Source: Watersipora subatra (lineage: Eukaryota; Bryozoa; Gymnolaemata; Cheilostomatida; Watersiporidae). Taken from it: 64,000 bases of DNA. A model generated the notes under the pieces. It was not told the origin of the DNA. It ran no database searches and saw only the letters and a program-made list of their open reading frames with translations. The DNA is taken from positions 22,461,243 to 22,525,242 of the forward strand of contig NC_088709.1 in assembly GCF_963576615.1 (NCBI RefSeq), written 5' to 3'. The translations under genes and the position numbers were made by a program. Of the stretch, positions 55,399-64,000 are shown one piece after another (position 1 is the first letter of the stretch; every line of letters starts with the position of its first letter).

Positions 55399-57647
55399 CT
55401 ACCAGAGACCTGGGAGTTTGAGCACTTGCCTCAAGATCTTAGCTGTTCCCAATAGCGCACTTTTCTGCAACTCACTTGAGTTGATTGTTGTTGGTATTTG
55501 AGCAAGCCCCATTTTATGCGCCGGTGTTATTGTGCCCAGTGCCCCAATGACTACTGGGATTACAGTTGTTCTTACATTCCAGCATTTTTCAATTTCTTCT
55601 CCAAGAGGGAGATATTTCTCTACCTTTTCTTTTTCTTTGCTGGCTATATTGTAGTCATTGGGTACTGCTATATCTATTATAGTAGCCCTCTTGTTCTCCT
55701 TGTCTACCACCACTATATCTGGTTGGTTTGCTAGGACATGCTTGTCAGTTCGGATGTAGAAGTCCCAGAGGATCTTAGCGCGGTCATTTTCATTGACCTT
55801 ACCAGGAGTTTCCCACCAGTGTTGTGGTTTATTAAGGCCATACTCGTCACATAGACTTCTATACACAACACCTGCGACATGATCATGCCGCTCAGTGTAT
55901 GCGTTCCCTGCTAGCTGCTTGCATCCACTGATGATGTGTTGGATGGTCTCAGGTGCATCTTTGCGCAGTCTGCATCTAGGATCGTCTCTAGTGTGATAGA
56001 TTTTCGTTTGGAGTTGCCTTGTTGGGAGCACTCGCTCCTGGGCTGCCATGATTAGCGACTCTGTATTGGCTGTTAGGTTTCCTTTGTTCAGCCACATATA
56101 TGTCTGGTGAAGATCGCCAACCTTAGATATTTGTTGGTGGTAAGCACCATGAATAGGTTTTGTGTGCCAGTCAATTTCCTCATCGTCAGGGCGTAGGTCC
56201 GTTGTGAGAGCAGCCGATTGAAATTCAGCTAGCAACTTATCTGAGATGGCCATAGAGGCTGCATATGCTTTGATGCTTTGCTCCTCCTCTTTCACTGTCT
56301 GATGTACACTTTTGAGTCCCTACCGCCATCTTTCCTATCAAGATACAATCTAGTAGTATCAGATTTTGGGTGGAGTGCTCCATGCATGGTCAGCAGTTTA
56401 CGAGTTGCTATATCTGTTTCTTTGATGGTTTCCGCAGTCCACTTTATTATGCCTGCTGGATATCTTATTACTGGCAGTGTGTAGGTATTTATTGCCATGA
56501 CTTGGTTCTTGGCATTGAGCTGGCTCTGTAAGACCTGCCAAAGGCATTTCTTGTATTCTGTAATGGCTTTGTGACTTACTTCGGCTACGTGGTTGATGTT
56601 GCTTCGCATAATCCCCAAGTACTTGTACCCTTCTTCTATATCTTTGATGGTACCATTTGGCATTCTTAGGCCATCTGTGAGCATAGAATGGCCTTTCTTA
56701 AGAATTAGCCTTCCACATTTCTCCATACCGAAGGTCATTCCGATGTCCTTGCTGTATACCTGAGTGAGGTGTATTAGCGAATCAATGTCTCTTTTTTTGT
56801 TAGCGTACAGCTTGATGTCGTCCATGTAGAAGAGGTGGTTTATCTTGGTGCCACTCTCAAACTGGTACCCATATTGAGTCTCCTCCAGCATATTGCTTAG
56901 AGGGTTTAGGCATATGCAGAAGAGCAGCGGTGATAAGGAGTCACCTTGATAAATGCTTCGCTTAATTTGTACACTCGCCAGCTTTTTGCCATTAGCCTCC
57001 AGTTCTGTCTTCCATTTGGTCATTGACATCTTGATGAATGCCACAAGAGCAGGGTGAACATTGTACATACTGAGGCACTCAAGTATCCAACTATGGGGAA
57101 TTGAGTCATTAGCCTTTTTGTAGTCGATCCAAGCCATGGCAAGATTGGTATGCTTTCTTCTGCTGTCTTGACAGACCGTCCGATCCACCAGTAACTGATG
57201 TTTAGCTCCTCGGGTGTTGCGCCCAATTCCTTTTTGAGCACTGGTCATATAGTGACTCATGTGCTCTTCCAGTTTGTCTGCAACTATTCCTGAGAGCAGT
57301 TTCCAAGTGGTGGGCAAGCACGTTATTGGTCGATAGTTTTTGGGAATCGGCCCCTGCTTTGTATCTTTTGTCAGAAGTGCAGTTCGTCCTTTGGTCAGCC
57401 ATTCTGAATGGTCACCTTGTTCTATTAGGCATTCTATCTGCTTAGCCATTCTAGTGTGAAGTGATGTCAATTTCTTCAACCAGAAGGCTTGAATCATGTC
57501 ATGGCCATGTGCTGCCCAGTTCTTCATACGCTGCACTCTGCACTTGATGTCCTCTTTGCTGATGGTGAGTCCTTGCTGAGCCACAGTGTGTTGATGGCTC
57601 TCTTTAAGCCTCTTCAGCCAATTTGCAGGGGTGTTATGAGTATCAAG

Positions 57648-57648
<1 letters not shown>
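55399..57648 (-). pseudogene. LINE with restriction-like endonuclease, copy 2 (inverted)
   Basis: Two long frames, 57584-56292 (RT, 430 codons) and 56295-55399 (zinc motif and nuclease, 298 codons), are separated by one frame shift near 56300. The sequence parallels copy 1 closely but starts later: it joins the TA repeat at about 57648, at the point matching about 53007 of copy 1. FYMDDIKLYA is present and PDIVVVDKENKRATIIDIA is intact. The first zinc Cys is altered (CRLRKDAPE). It keeps sense codons where copy 1 has stops, so it is better preserved. Confidence 0.85.

Positions 57649-57730
<82 letters not shown>
57649..57730. repeat. TA microsatellite bordering the minus-strand LINE
   Basis: About 80 bases of pure (TA)n adjoining the 5' truncation point of copy 2. 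Confidence 0.95.
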
Positions 57731-57731
<1 letters not shown>

Positions 57732-57974
57732 CAAAACATGGCCTTGTTTAAAAGGATACTAAGTATTGCAAGCCACTAGTTGGCGACTGAACTCTTGAGT
57801 TTCTCAATCGGTATAGTCAAGAAGACAACAAGATCTTTCTTCAACTTGTTTACAAAATGAACACAATTCCAAAATCCTTTGATACAGACTGAGTCGAAAA
57901 AAAAGTTTTACACTTTTTTGAAATGGTCTCCCCCTGCTAAACTTTAGGCCTTTTATTTCCCATTTTGTTTTAAA

Positions 57975-58179
57975 GATGGAAGAATGTAACTAAAGCTATT
58001 GAACTTAAAATAGCAATATAAGCCTTTATAGGCTTCATGGTAAAATTTATCATATATGAAGTTGTTGAAATCTAAATTTTTGATTTCAACAACATCATAT
58101 ATGATAGATTTTACCATGATGCCGATAGAAGCTTATATTGCTATTTTAAGTTCAATAGCTTTAGTTACATTCTTCTATC
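57975..58179. repeat. 205-bp near-perfect palindrome
   Basis: Arms of about 98 bases (GGAAGAATGTAACTAAAGCT... and its complement) around a short loop in TGAAATCTAAATTTTTGATT. It abuts the TIR element at 58179. Probably a MITE or foldback unit; a transcript would form a long hairpin. Confidence 0.85.
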
Positions 58180-59621
58180 CTCAACGGAAGATTTTAACGG
58201 AAAAACGATCAATGTCACAATTGTTCAAAATTGAGATATAGCCATTTTACAGTTTACAAACTATTTTTTAGAAATAATTACAACCTTTATTATAGAAACT
58301 TTTTAGCTATTGGTTAATAAGGATGTTACCTAGGAATGTGATCAACAAAGAAGCGGTAGACATAATTTGGGATGGCACAACATAGCCTAAGTTAACACCA
58401 CTACACGGAAATTAGTCGATTTATTTTTGAAGTCATTGACAACTCTTTACGCATGATGTTTCATTAGGTGATAAAGCTACAATATTATAGTATTCTTACT
58501 TTAAACTTTATATTGCAGTAAAATAAGGGGTTTCAACCATTCAAATTTCAACCAACCAAAAGTGAACAGGTCACAATACTACAACAACAAATTTTTTACT
58601 GTGTCCTAGAAAAACTGCAATATTTTGTTTTGCATTACACTACACGTTTTTGCACACACTTCTTTTTTGCTTTTTGGTACTGTTCAGATTTTTCCCTTTA
58701 CTCTCACTGCCTCTGCCAATTGTATCAAGTTCTTAACTTTTTCACTGCCATCCATGTACAAATTCAGTTATCGTCCTACTACCAGCCATTTTGCCAAAAA
58801 TTGTGGATTTTGCTGCATGATATGTATACAATTTTTTTCAACTTGAACCTATATCTACAACATATTTATTATATATTTTATTTTTGCACACTTGTAAACA
58901 AGCGGTGCTAAAAAATTCAATGTATCTACACTTTGTGCATTGTTAAAGCTATGTGAAGCTACGATCGCTATGAAGCTAAAGCGATACTCAACAATGTTCT
59001 TTATTCCTACACAACTATTAATTTCACCACCATTGAACTCAGTGCTGCTACTTGAATTGTCTGTGTAATCACGAAAAAAATCTGAATTATCGATAATGTC
59101 ATCAACATATGTAATTATCTGTCTTCTAACACGGGCGGCACTTACAAAAAACTTAAACAAAAATGTTCGTTTTCAAGTTGGAATTTCTCAAACCAAAAAT
59201 TTGAAGTTGCTTCACAATTTTACTGTAGTTTTATAGAGAAAACTGACATATTCAGCATAAGTAATTCTCTGTTTTTTAACTTGAGAGGTACATGTACTTA
59301 CGAAAGCCATAATAACACCATATAGTTCGAACGTCCGAAAGAAAAGAACGAATGTTATAAGTTGGAAATTCCCAAACATATATGCGTTACTAGTGGCTGA
59401 AAGTAATCACATGACTGGAAAATGATTGTTGTTGCTGGGTAGCGGGTGGGCATTGATCGTTTTTGCAAAGAACTAGTTTATTTTAAGCAGGAATATCTCT
59501 GGACCTTGATAATTTTTGCTGAAACTTTGTCACAGAGACTAAACTTTGTGGCCAGAACTATTAAGAGAAGATAAATCTAGAATTTTGAGAAAATGTGACA
59601 TTGATCGTTCTTCCGTTGAGG
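58179..59621. mobile_element. DNA element with terminal inverted repeats, no transposase recognised
   Basis: Left end CCTCAACGGAAGA..ACGATCAATGTCACA and the complement of the right end CCTCAACGGAAGAACGATCAATGTCACA match; the left copy has a 13-base insertion. Interior frames, including a minus-strand one at 58855-59160, are unrecognised. Confidence 0.6.
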
Positions 59622-59635
59622 TCTTCAAATGTGTC

Positions 59636-60639
59636 ACCAATGATATACAGCCCCAAAGGATAGCCGACGGCGCTCATATGGGCGGGGTTTAATGATGAAG
59701 CTCTGTTGGGATTAACCCGAACACGGCACCCGAACAAACAAATATGCTGAATAAAGCACCTTGTAAATTTACGAGTATTATGAACTATAGTGGTTATTTT
59801 ACTTATCTGTTGAATTCATTTTGTTGTCAAATAAATATAGTATCCCAATATTGCCACCGTTATGATCAGTCAGTTGCCATTCACAAGCATTCGTGATATT
59901 AATAGTCACAATCGTAAAATAGCTCAAATTCGGTTTTGCATTTAGATTTTGAGTATGAAAACTACACTGCACAGCTTTGCCTGCTGTCCCATCTTATTGG
60001 CAAGGTAAAACAATGTGAAACCGATGAAAGACTTTGTCATTTTATATTAGGGGTGGCAAAATATTAATCAAAAACTAGAAAGAAAATGCCGTTGCTCGGG
60101 TAATTATATTCAACTTTAGGCATATACTACGACCGTTACTAATTTTAAAATTACTAAAAGTAGGTAATTTGAAATGTTTTATTTTGAATAGATACATTAT
60201 TTTGGTTAGGTATTACCAATGATATACAGCCCCCCAAGGATAGCCGACGGCTATCATATGGGCGGGGTTTAATGATGGAGCTCTATTAGGATTGTGCTAG
60301 CCTGGGTTTCGGAGCAAACACAACTCTCGCGGGGCGGTCGCGTTGCTTTGTTAGGTTTTAGAATGCTGGGGCTTTAGGGGCTGTATATCATTGGTATTAC
60401 CCCTACATTGCAGAAATTCAATGTTTGCTATTGTGACCCGCGGGGTCTACTGGCTGAATAAGCTAATGAAACGATAACAGCGATTCGTGTTTTCTAAAAC
60501 CTAACAAGGCAACGCGACCGCCCCGCGAGAGTTGTGTTTGCTTTGAAACCCAGGCTAGCACAATCCTAATAAAGCTCCATCATTAAACCCCACCCATATG
60601 ATAGCCGTCGGCTGTCCTTTTGGGCTGTATATCATTGGT
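59636..60639. mobile_element. MITE with 3-bp target duplication (outer copy)
   Basis: Both ends read ACCAATGATATACAGCCC inwards, with about 80 bases of inverted similarity (through GATAGCCGACGG and GGGTTTAATGATG). GTC flanks both sides (59633-59635, 60640-60642). A related element sits inside it. The 3-bp duplication suggests a PIF/Harbinger-like transposase in trans. Confidence 0.7.
60215..60395. mobile_element. MITE with 3-bp target duplication (inner copy, 181 bp)
   Basis: Same ACCAATGATATACAGCCC ends as the host element, flanked by ATT on both sides (60212-60214, 60396-60398). Its GC-rich middle (CTCGCGGGGCGGTCGCGTTG) is repeated in inverted form at about 60500-60530. Confidence 0.75.
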
Positions 60640-60642
60640 GTC

Positions 60643-61644
60643 ACCTTATGGCACTCGGATTTCCTTAATTGGGTAGTCATTACTGACGCTGTATATTAAT
60701 CTACAGTATGTTATTGTCCAAGAGTCAGTATAAAGTGTTTCGCAATGCGGGCTCAATAGCCTACAGAATCAAAAGACAGCAGAATCAATTGCCTACATAA
60801 TCAATAGCCTACAATGGAAACATTGTTTAAATTAACTCGCGATGCAAGGCGACGTAGGCCAACTAGCGTCCCTGATGTGTTCTACATACGTTCTCTAACG
60901 GCAAGTCAAGAAGATTTAGATACACGTACCGTACTTCAACTACGCATTAGTGTCGGCTATTTGTTGTCATCGGCAGTTTCAATATTGGGAATTCCCATTA
61001 CCTAGCTTATCTGTTAGGAAAGTGAAAATACTCAAGGCCTTTATCAGATTTCGAAACTGCATGGGATTTGCCTACAGTTGCTATTCGTCGTCAAGGTGGT
61101 TATTCTGCAAGTCGCTGCTTACTGACTAACTTCTACAAAAGCGTAGCGGTTCTATCGACTTTACTGGGGATAACCGGCCCAACCTGTGAGTATAATCTCT
61201 ATATTTATTTGTGTTACTTGAGTTACCTAATAACAACATGTTATAGTAGCAATTGAATATACATGTAAACAGAACATGTGAAAGACCGGACACAGCAAAC
61301 CTGTACAAGTACTCATGAACACAAAGACCAATTATTGTAATGTTAGTAGTAGCCATGAATGATTTGTAAACATTTTAATGCCTTTAAATGTAAATAGTTT
61401 GCTAACATAAGTTTGTACTGCATGTGTAACAGTAAACTATGTGTAGTGTCAGAGAGGTTTTAGTCATCTTAAACTATTACTTCAGGATAATTTACTGTCA
61501 ATTCTGGCATAGTAAGTCACACAATTGACACTACACTTCAAGCTGTGATAAGTTATTGTGTTGAAGAGGTATTGAAGAAAAGGTATTTAATCACAGACTT
61601 TAATTATGACTTCTCTAGAAAGTATCTATTAATCGTAGACAACA
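60643..61644. other. No confident gene; possible exons
   Basis: An ATG-led stretch at 60814-61005 (METLFKLTRDARRRRPTS) and an open segment from about 61050 (WDLPTVAIRRQGGYSASRCL) that ends at CCT|GTGAGT (about 61188) look protein-like but match no family I recognise. Confidence 0.3.
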
Positions 61645-62118
61645 TTTATAAGGCAGCGTTTATAAGACAGCGTGTATAAGATAGTGTTTATAAGGCAGTG
61701 TTTATAAGGTAGTGTTTATATGGCAGCATTTCTAAATCAGCTTTTATAACACAGCATTTAAAACATAACGTTCATAAAACTGTGTAAATAAGACAGCGTT
61801 TATAAAAGAGTGTTTAATAGACAGCGTTTGCGAGAGAGCTAATGCAAGACAACGCTTGCAAGACAGCGTTTGCAAGACAGCATTTACAAAACAATGTTTA
61901 TGAGACACCGTTTATGGGACAGCGTTTATGAGACAAAGTTTATAAGGCAGCGTTTATAAGGCAGCGTTTATATGAGAGTGTTTATAAGTCAGCAATCATA
62001 TAGCAGTCTTTAAGAGACAGCATTTGCGAGACAGTGTTTATAAGTCAGCAATCATATAACAGCATTTTTAAAACATAGTTTATAAGGCAGCGTTTATATG
62101 AGAGTGTTTATAAGCTGG
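61645..62118. repeat. 14-bp degenerate minisatellite
   Basis: Unit close to ATAAGGCAGCGTTT repeated with many substitutions (ATAAGACAGCGTGT, ATATGAGAGTGTTT). Confidence 0.8.
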
Positions 62119-62705
62119 TATTTTGTAAAGGAAACTTCCAGTTCCCTCTACTCTCTACAAGGCAGTCAAGCAATAAATACACCGAGTGTTAGCCACCAAC
62201 AATATATATATATTTATTATCTATATTTGCCGTAAAACCTCTACGGTGAACGCCACCTCTATTTGAAAATAACCTCCATTTGACCGTTACTTTGACTACG
62301 TATCTTTGATCACTATGGATTCATAATATCAAGTGAAAATCATATTATTAACGATCAGTTATCTCGTTATCCAACTTCAAAGCTTTTCGCTTTTATTTTC
62401 GTTAAAGCTTTGAAAGCAACCCCATAGAAATAATCAATAATGGTCTCAGGCTAATAGTAGTTTCTTGTTTACTCTTACTAACCATTTAATGTCGGGCATT
62501 CACCTAGTTTAACATATATATATAGGAGTACATGAATGACATGCAATAAACCTTTAGCATACAAACAGATAGCGTGTGTGCAGTACAACTCTGCCAAAAC
62601 GTTTGAATGTTGTTTCTTTTATACGCTTTGTTCTTTTGTAGACTCTGCCTACCTTTTTTCTCTGTTTTTATTCGGTCTCTTTTGGTAACACAGCTGTTAT
62701 GGCTG
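62119..62705. other. No gene; fragment related to the 2762-3998 element
   Basis: CCGTAAAACCTCTACGGTGA with CACCTCTATTTGAAAATAAC at 62230-62275 resembles the ends of the element at 2762. No matching second end found. Confidence 0.45.
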
Positions 62706-62780
62706 GTCTCTTCCTAAAATAGGAATCGAACGCTCCTGTTCGTGATAAGCTCAACTGAGTCATGTGAGGCTTTCCACCAG
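62706..62780 (-). repeat. tRNA-like fragment
   Basis: The minus strand has GACTCAGTTGAGC (A-box-like) and GTTCGATTCC (B box) but no matching acceptor stem. Confidence 0.3.
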
Positions 62781-62840
62781 CGTTCTTCTTTTGGCCTCCG
62801 AGTTGTAACAAACCAGGCCACCGTTTCACTAGAGGGGCTG

Positions 62841-63134
62841 TCAGCTACGGTCAATGTTGGCTGAAAGGGTAGTGTCTTCAGGTTGATTGGCCACCTTCTG
62901 ACAGGCAGAAAGGATCTCTTGTGGGCCTAGTCGACCAGGTATACTGCACTGCCGCACTCGATAGTTTAGCGGTTTTTCCATCGGGGCCATCAGCTGGCCT
63001 CCGAAGATGTGTTGAAGGCGGTAGAAACAGACATATACAGTGAAATGCTGTACTCCGTGCTGTCTGTTCTTGCACGCATTCGTGGTTACTCCACATAAGC
63101 TGCAGGTGCCAGAATCGTTCAACGCATCTTTCAC
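62841..63134 (-). pseudogene. Unrecognised reading frame with CXXC motif
   Basis: About 97 codons with GTCSLCGVTTNACKNRQHG, a possible zinc-binding start, then VYVCFYRLQHIFGG. No ATG at the start (GTG), so probably an exon or a remnant. Codon content looks protein-like. It lies downstream of the frame at 63462-63689, and both may belong to one decayed retroelement or gene; family unknown. Confidence 0.3.
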
Positions 63135-63279
63135 TTACTCTCATGTGCTACCACTGACATAGCGATTGGTCTGAATTACCTCGCTCTTTTCAGTCCGTAT
63201 TGTGGCTAGCTTTATTGAAAGTTTTTGTTAAGGTGGCTGTGTGGGGGTTGGCAATAGAATGAGCTCAGGCTCACTAATG

Positions 63280-63689
63280 TATGAGACCTGAACCGGCACA
63301 GCCATTTCAGCCTTCTCCATTTCCTTTATCTAGTTAAAGGGCTCTTGAATTTCTGATGATGCCTCGGTGGGTGGACTCGCAGGCATCTTTTTAAAAGGCA
63401 CAATGTGGGTCGGTATCATCTGACTGATCGTGGCTAGAGTGTCAACTGGGTGTGTCTAAACTCAAGCCTCTCTTTCGGCAACAGAATAGCACGAAGAGAC
63501 AGCGGCTGTAGTGAGAAGAGCTTGGTTGTACTCTCTGAGGCAGCTGGGCCTGTGTTCTGACGCATAGACGCAGTCTCTTCTTTTGAAGTCTAACAAACCT
63601 GCCAGCAACTCCTCATCTTCTGTCTCCGCAGGCTCTAGTAACTTCAGCATCTCAGCTAAGGAGTTGAGATTTCCACCTGAAATCGCCAT
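63280..63689 (-). pseudogene. Unrecognised minus-strand gene start, interrupted
   Basis: Starts at ATG 63689 (MAISGGNLNSLAEMLKLLEP), acidic and leucine-rich, and is open to 63462. In a shifted frame the sequence continues with MIPTHIVPFKKMPASPPTEA and EMEKAEMAVPVQVSYISEPE to about 63240, interrupted by stops. This could be a Gag-like leader of a retroelement or a degraded host gene. No diagnostic motif. Confidence 0.3.
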
Positions 63690-64000
63690 AGTTGGTTTGT
63701 TTGATTTACATTAAATCATAACTTAACATCAGCATGGAATTCCAGAAAGCATAAAAAGCTCTTTGTAACGAGCTTTTTAAGAGATTGGAAAGTAGTGTCT
63801 GTAGAGGAAGTATTGCACCTTCCTAAGCAGACTCTATTCCCTTGAAGGTGCAGAAATAAAAGGTCTTATGCCACCAATTCCTAAGTACCCTTGCTCACTT
63901 GGGCTCTGGCAGTACTACTACGGGTAAACCCTGATTGGCAGTCACCATGGTTAGCCACGCCTACTCTTCATAACGGTCTAGTGGCCGAGTGCTCTGGGCT
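63690..64000. other. No gene seen at right edge
   Basis: Sequence upstream of the ATG at 63689. AGCTCTTTGTAACGAGCTTT near 63760 is a small inverted repeat. No LTR partner is available within the window. Confidence 0.4.

Overview
The window is AT-rich nuclear DNA from a multicellular animal. Spliceosomal introns with GT-AG borders, eukaryotic polyadenylation signals, tRNA-derived A/B boxes and a dense animal repeat load (Ty3/gypsy, BEL/Pao, an R2/R4-type LINE, Helitron, pogo/Tigger, hAT-, mariner- and TTAA-type elements) all point to an invertebrate. A lophotrochozoan is my guess, but the sequence alone does not fix the phylum. There is no bacterial operon structure, rRNA or CRISPR.

Left part (1-19.5 kb). 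Position 1 cuts a decayed Ty3/gypsy element on the minus strand (gag, zinc knuckles, protease, LTR at 1349-1566). Two TA-flanked MITE-like elements follow (2091-2753, 2762-3998). A hAT-like element (6028-19515) is split by a 12.2-kb LTR retroelement (6584-18810, minus strand) with LTRs identical by eye and a 4-bp target duplication. That retroelement is the centre of interest. It reads gag, then an in-frame secreted/membrane glycoprotein region, then a single UGA in a readthrough-like context, then protease-RT-RNase H-integrase. Between pol and the 3' LTR lies a spliced gene on the OPPOSITE strand, predicted to encode a small type I membrane glycoprotein with two alternative last exons that each supply a transmembrane segment.

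Middle (19.5-42.6 kb). A small MITE, two candidate exons of an unrecognised gene and a decayed pogo/Tigger transposase precede a large ankyrin-repeat gene (24687-34669, plus strand). Its first exon holds 31 full 39-residue repeats. Three short 3' exons in matching phase add a C-terminal domain. Intron 1 contains a 40-bp minisatellite and a foldback-type element, itself hit by a TTAA-flanked MITE. A 27-bp minisatellite starts just after the stop codon. Three more TTAA-flanked copies follow, one split by another inverted-repeat insertion.

Right part (42.6-64 kb). A decayed Helitron (42900-48632), a hammerhead-ribozyme-like core, an internally deleted BEL/Pao element, and two tail-to-tail copies of a LINE with a restriction-like endonuclease, all of whose outer and inner borders are TA microsatellites. 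Then come a 205-bp palindrome, a TIR element, a MITE carrying a younger copy of its own family, a 14-bp minisatellite, and unrecognised minus-strand reading frames at the right edge.

Apart from the ankyrin gene, the antisense gene and a few possible exons, essentially all recognisable coding sequence belongs to mobile elements. Repeated nested insertion (LTR element in hAT-like element; MITE in foldback element in intron; MITE in its own relative) gives a relative age order.
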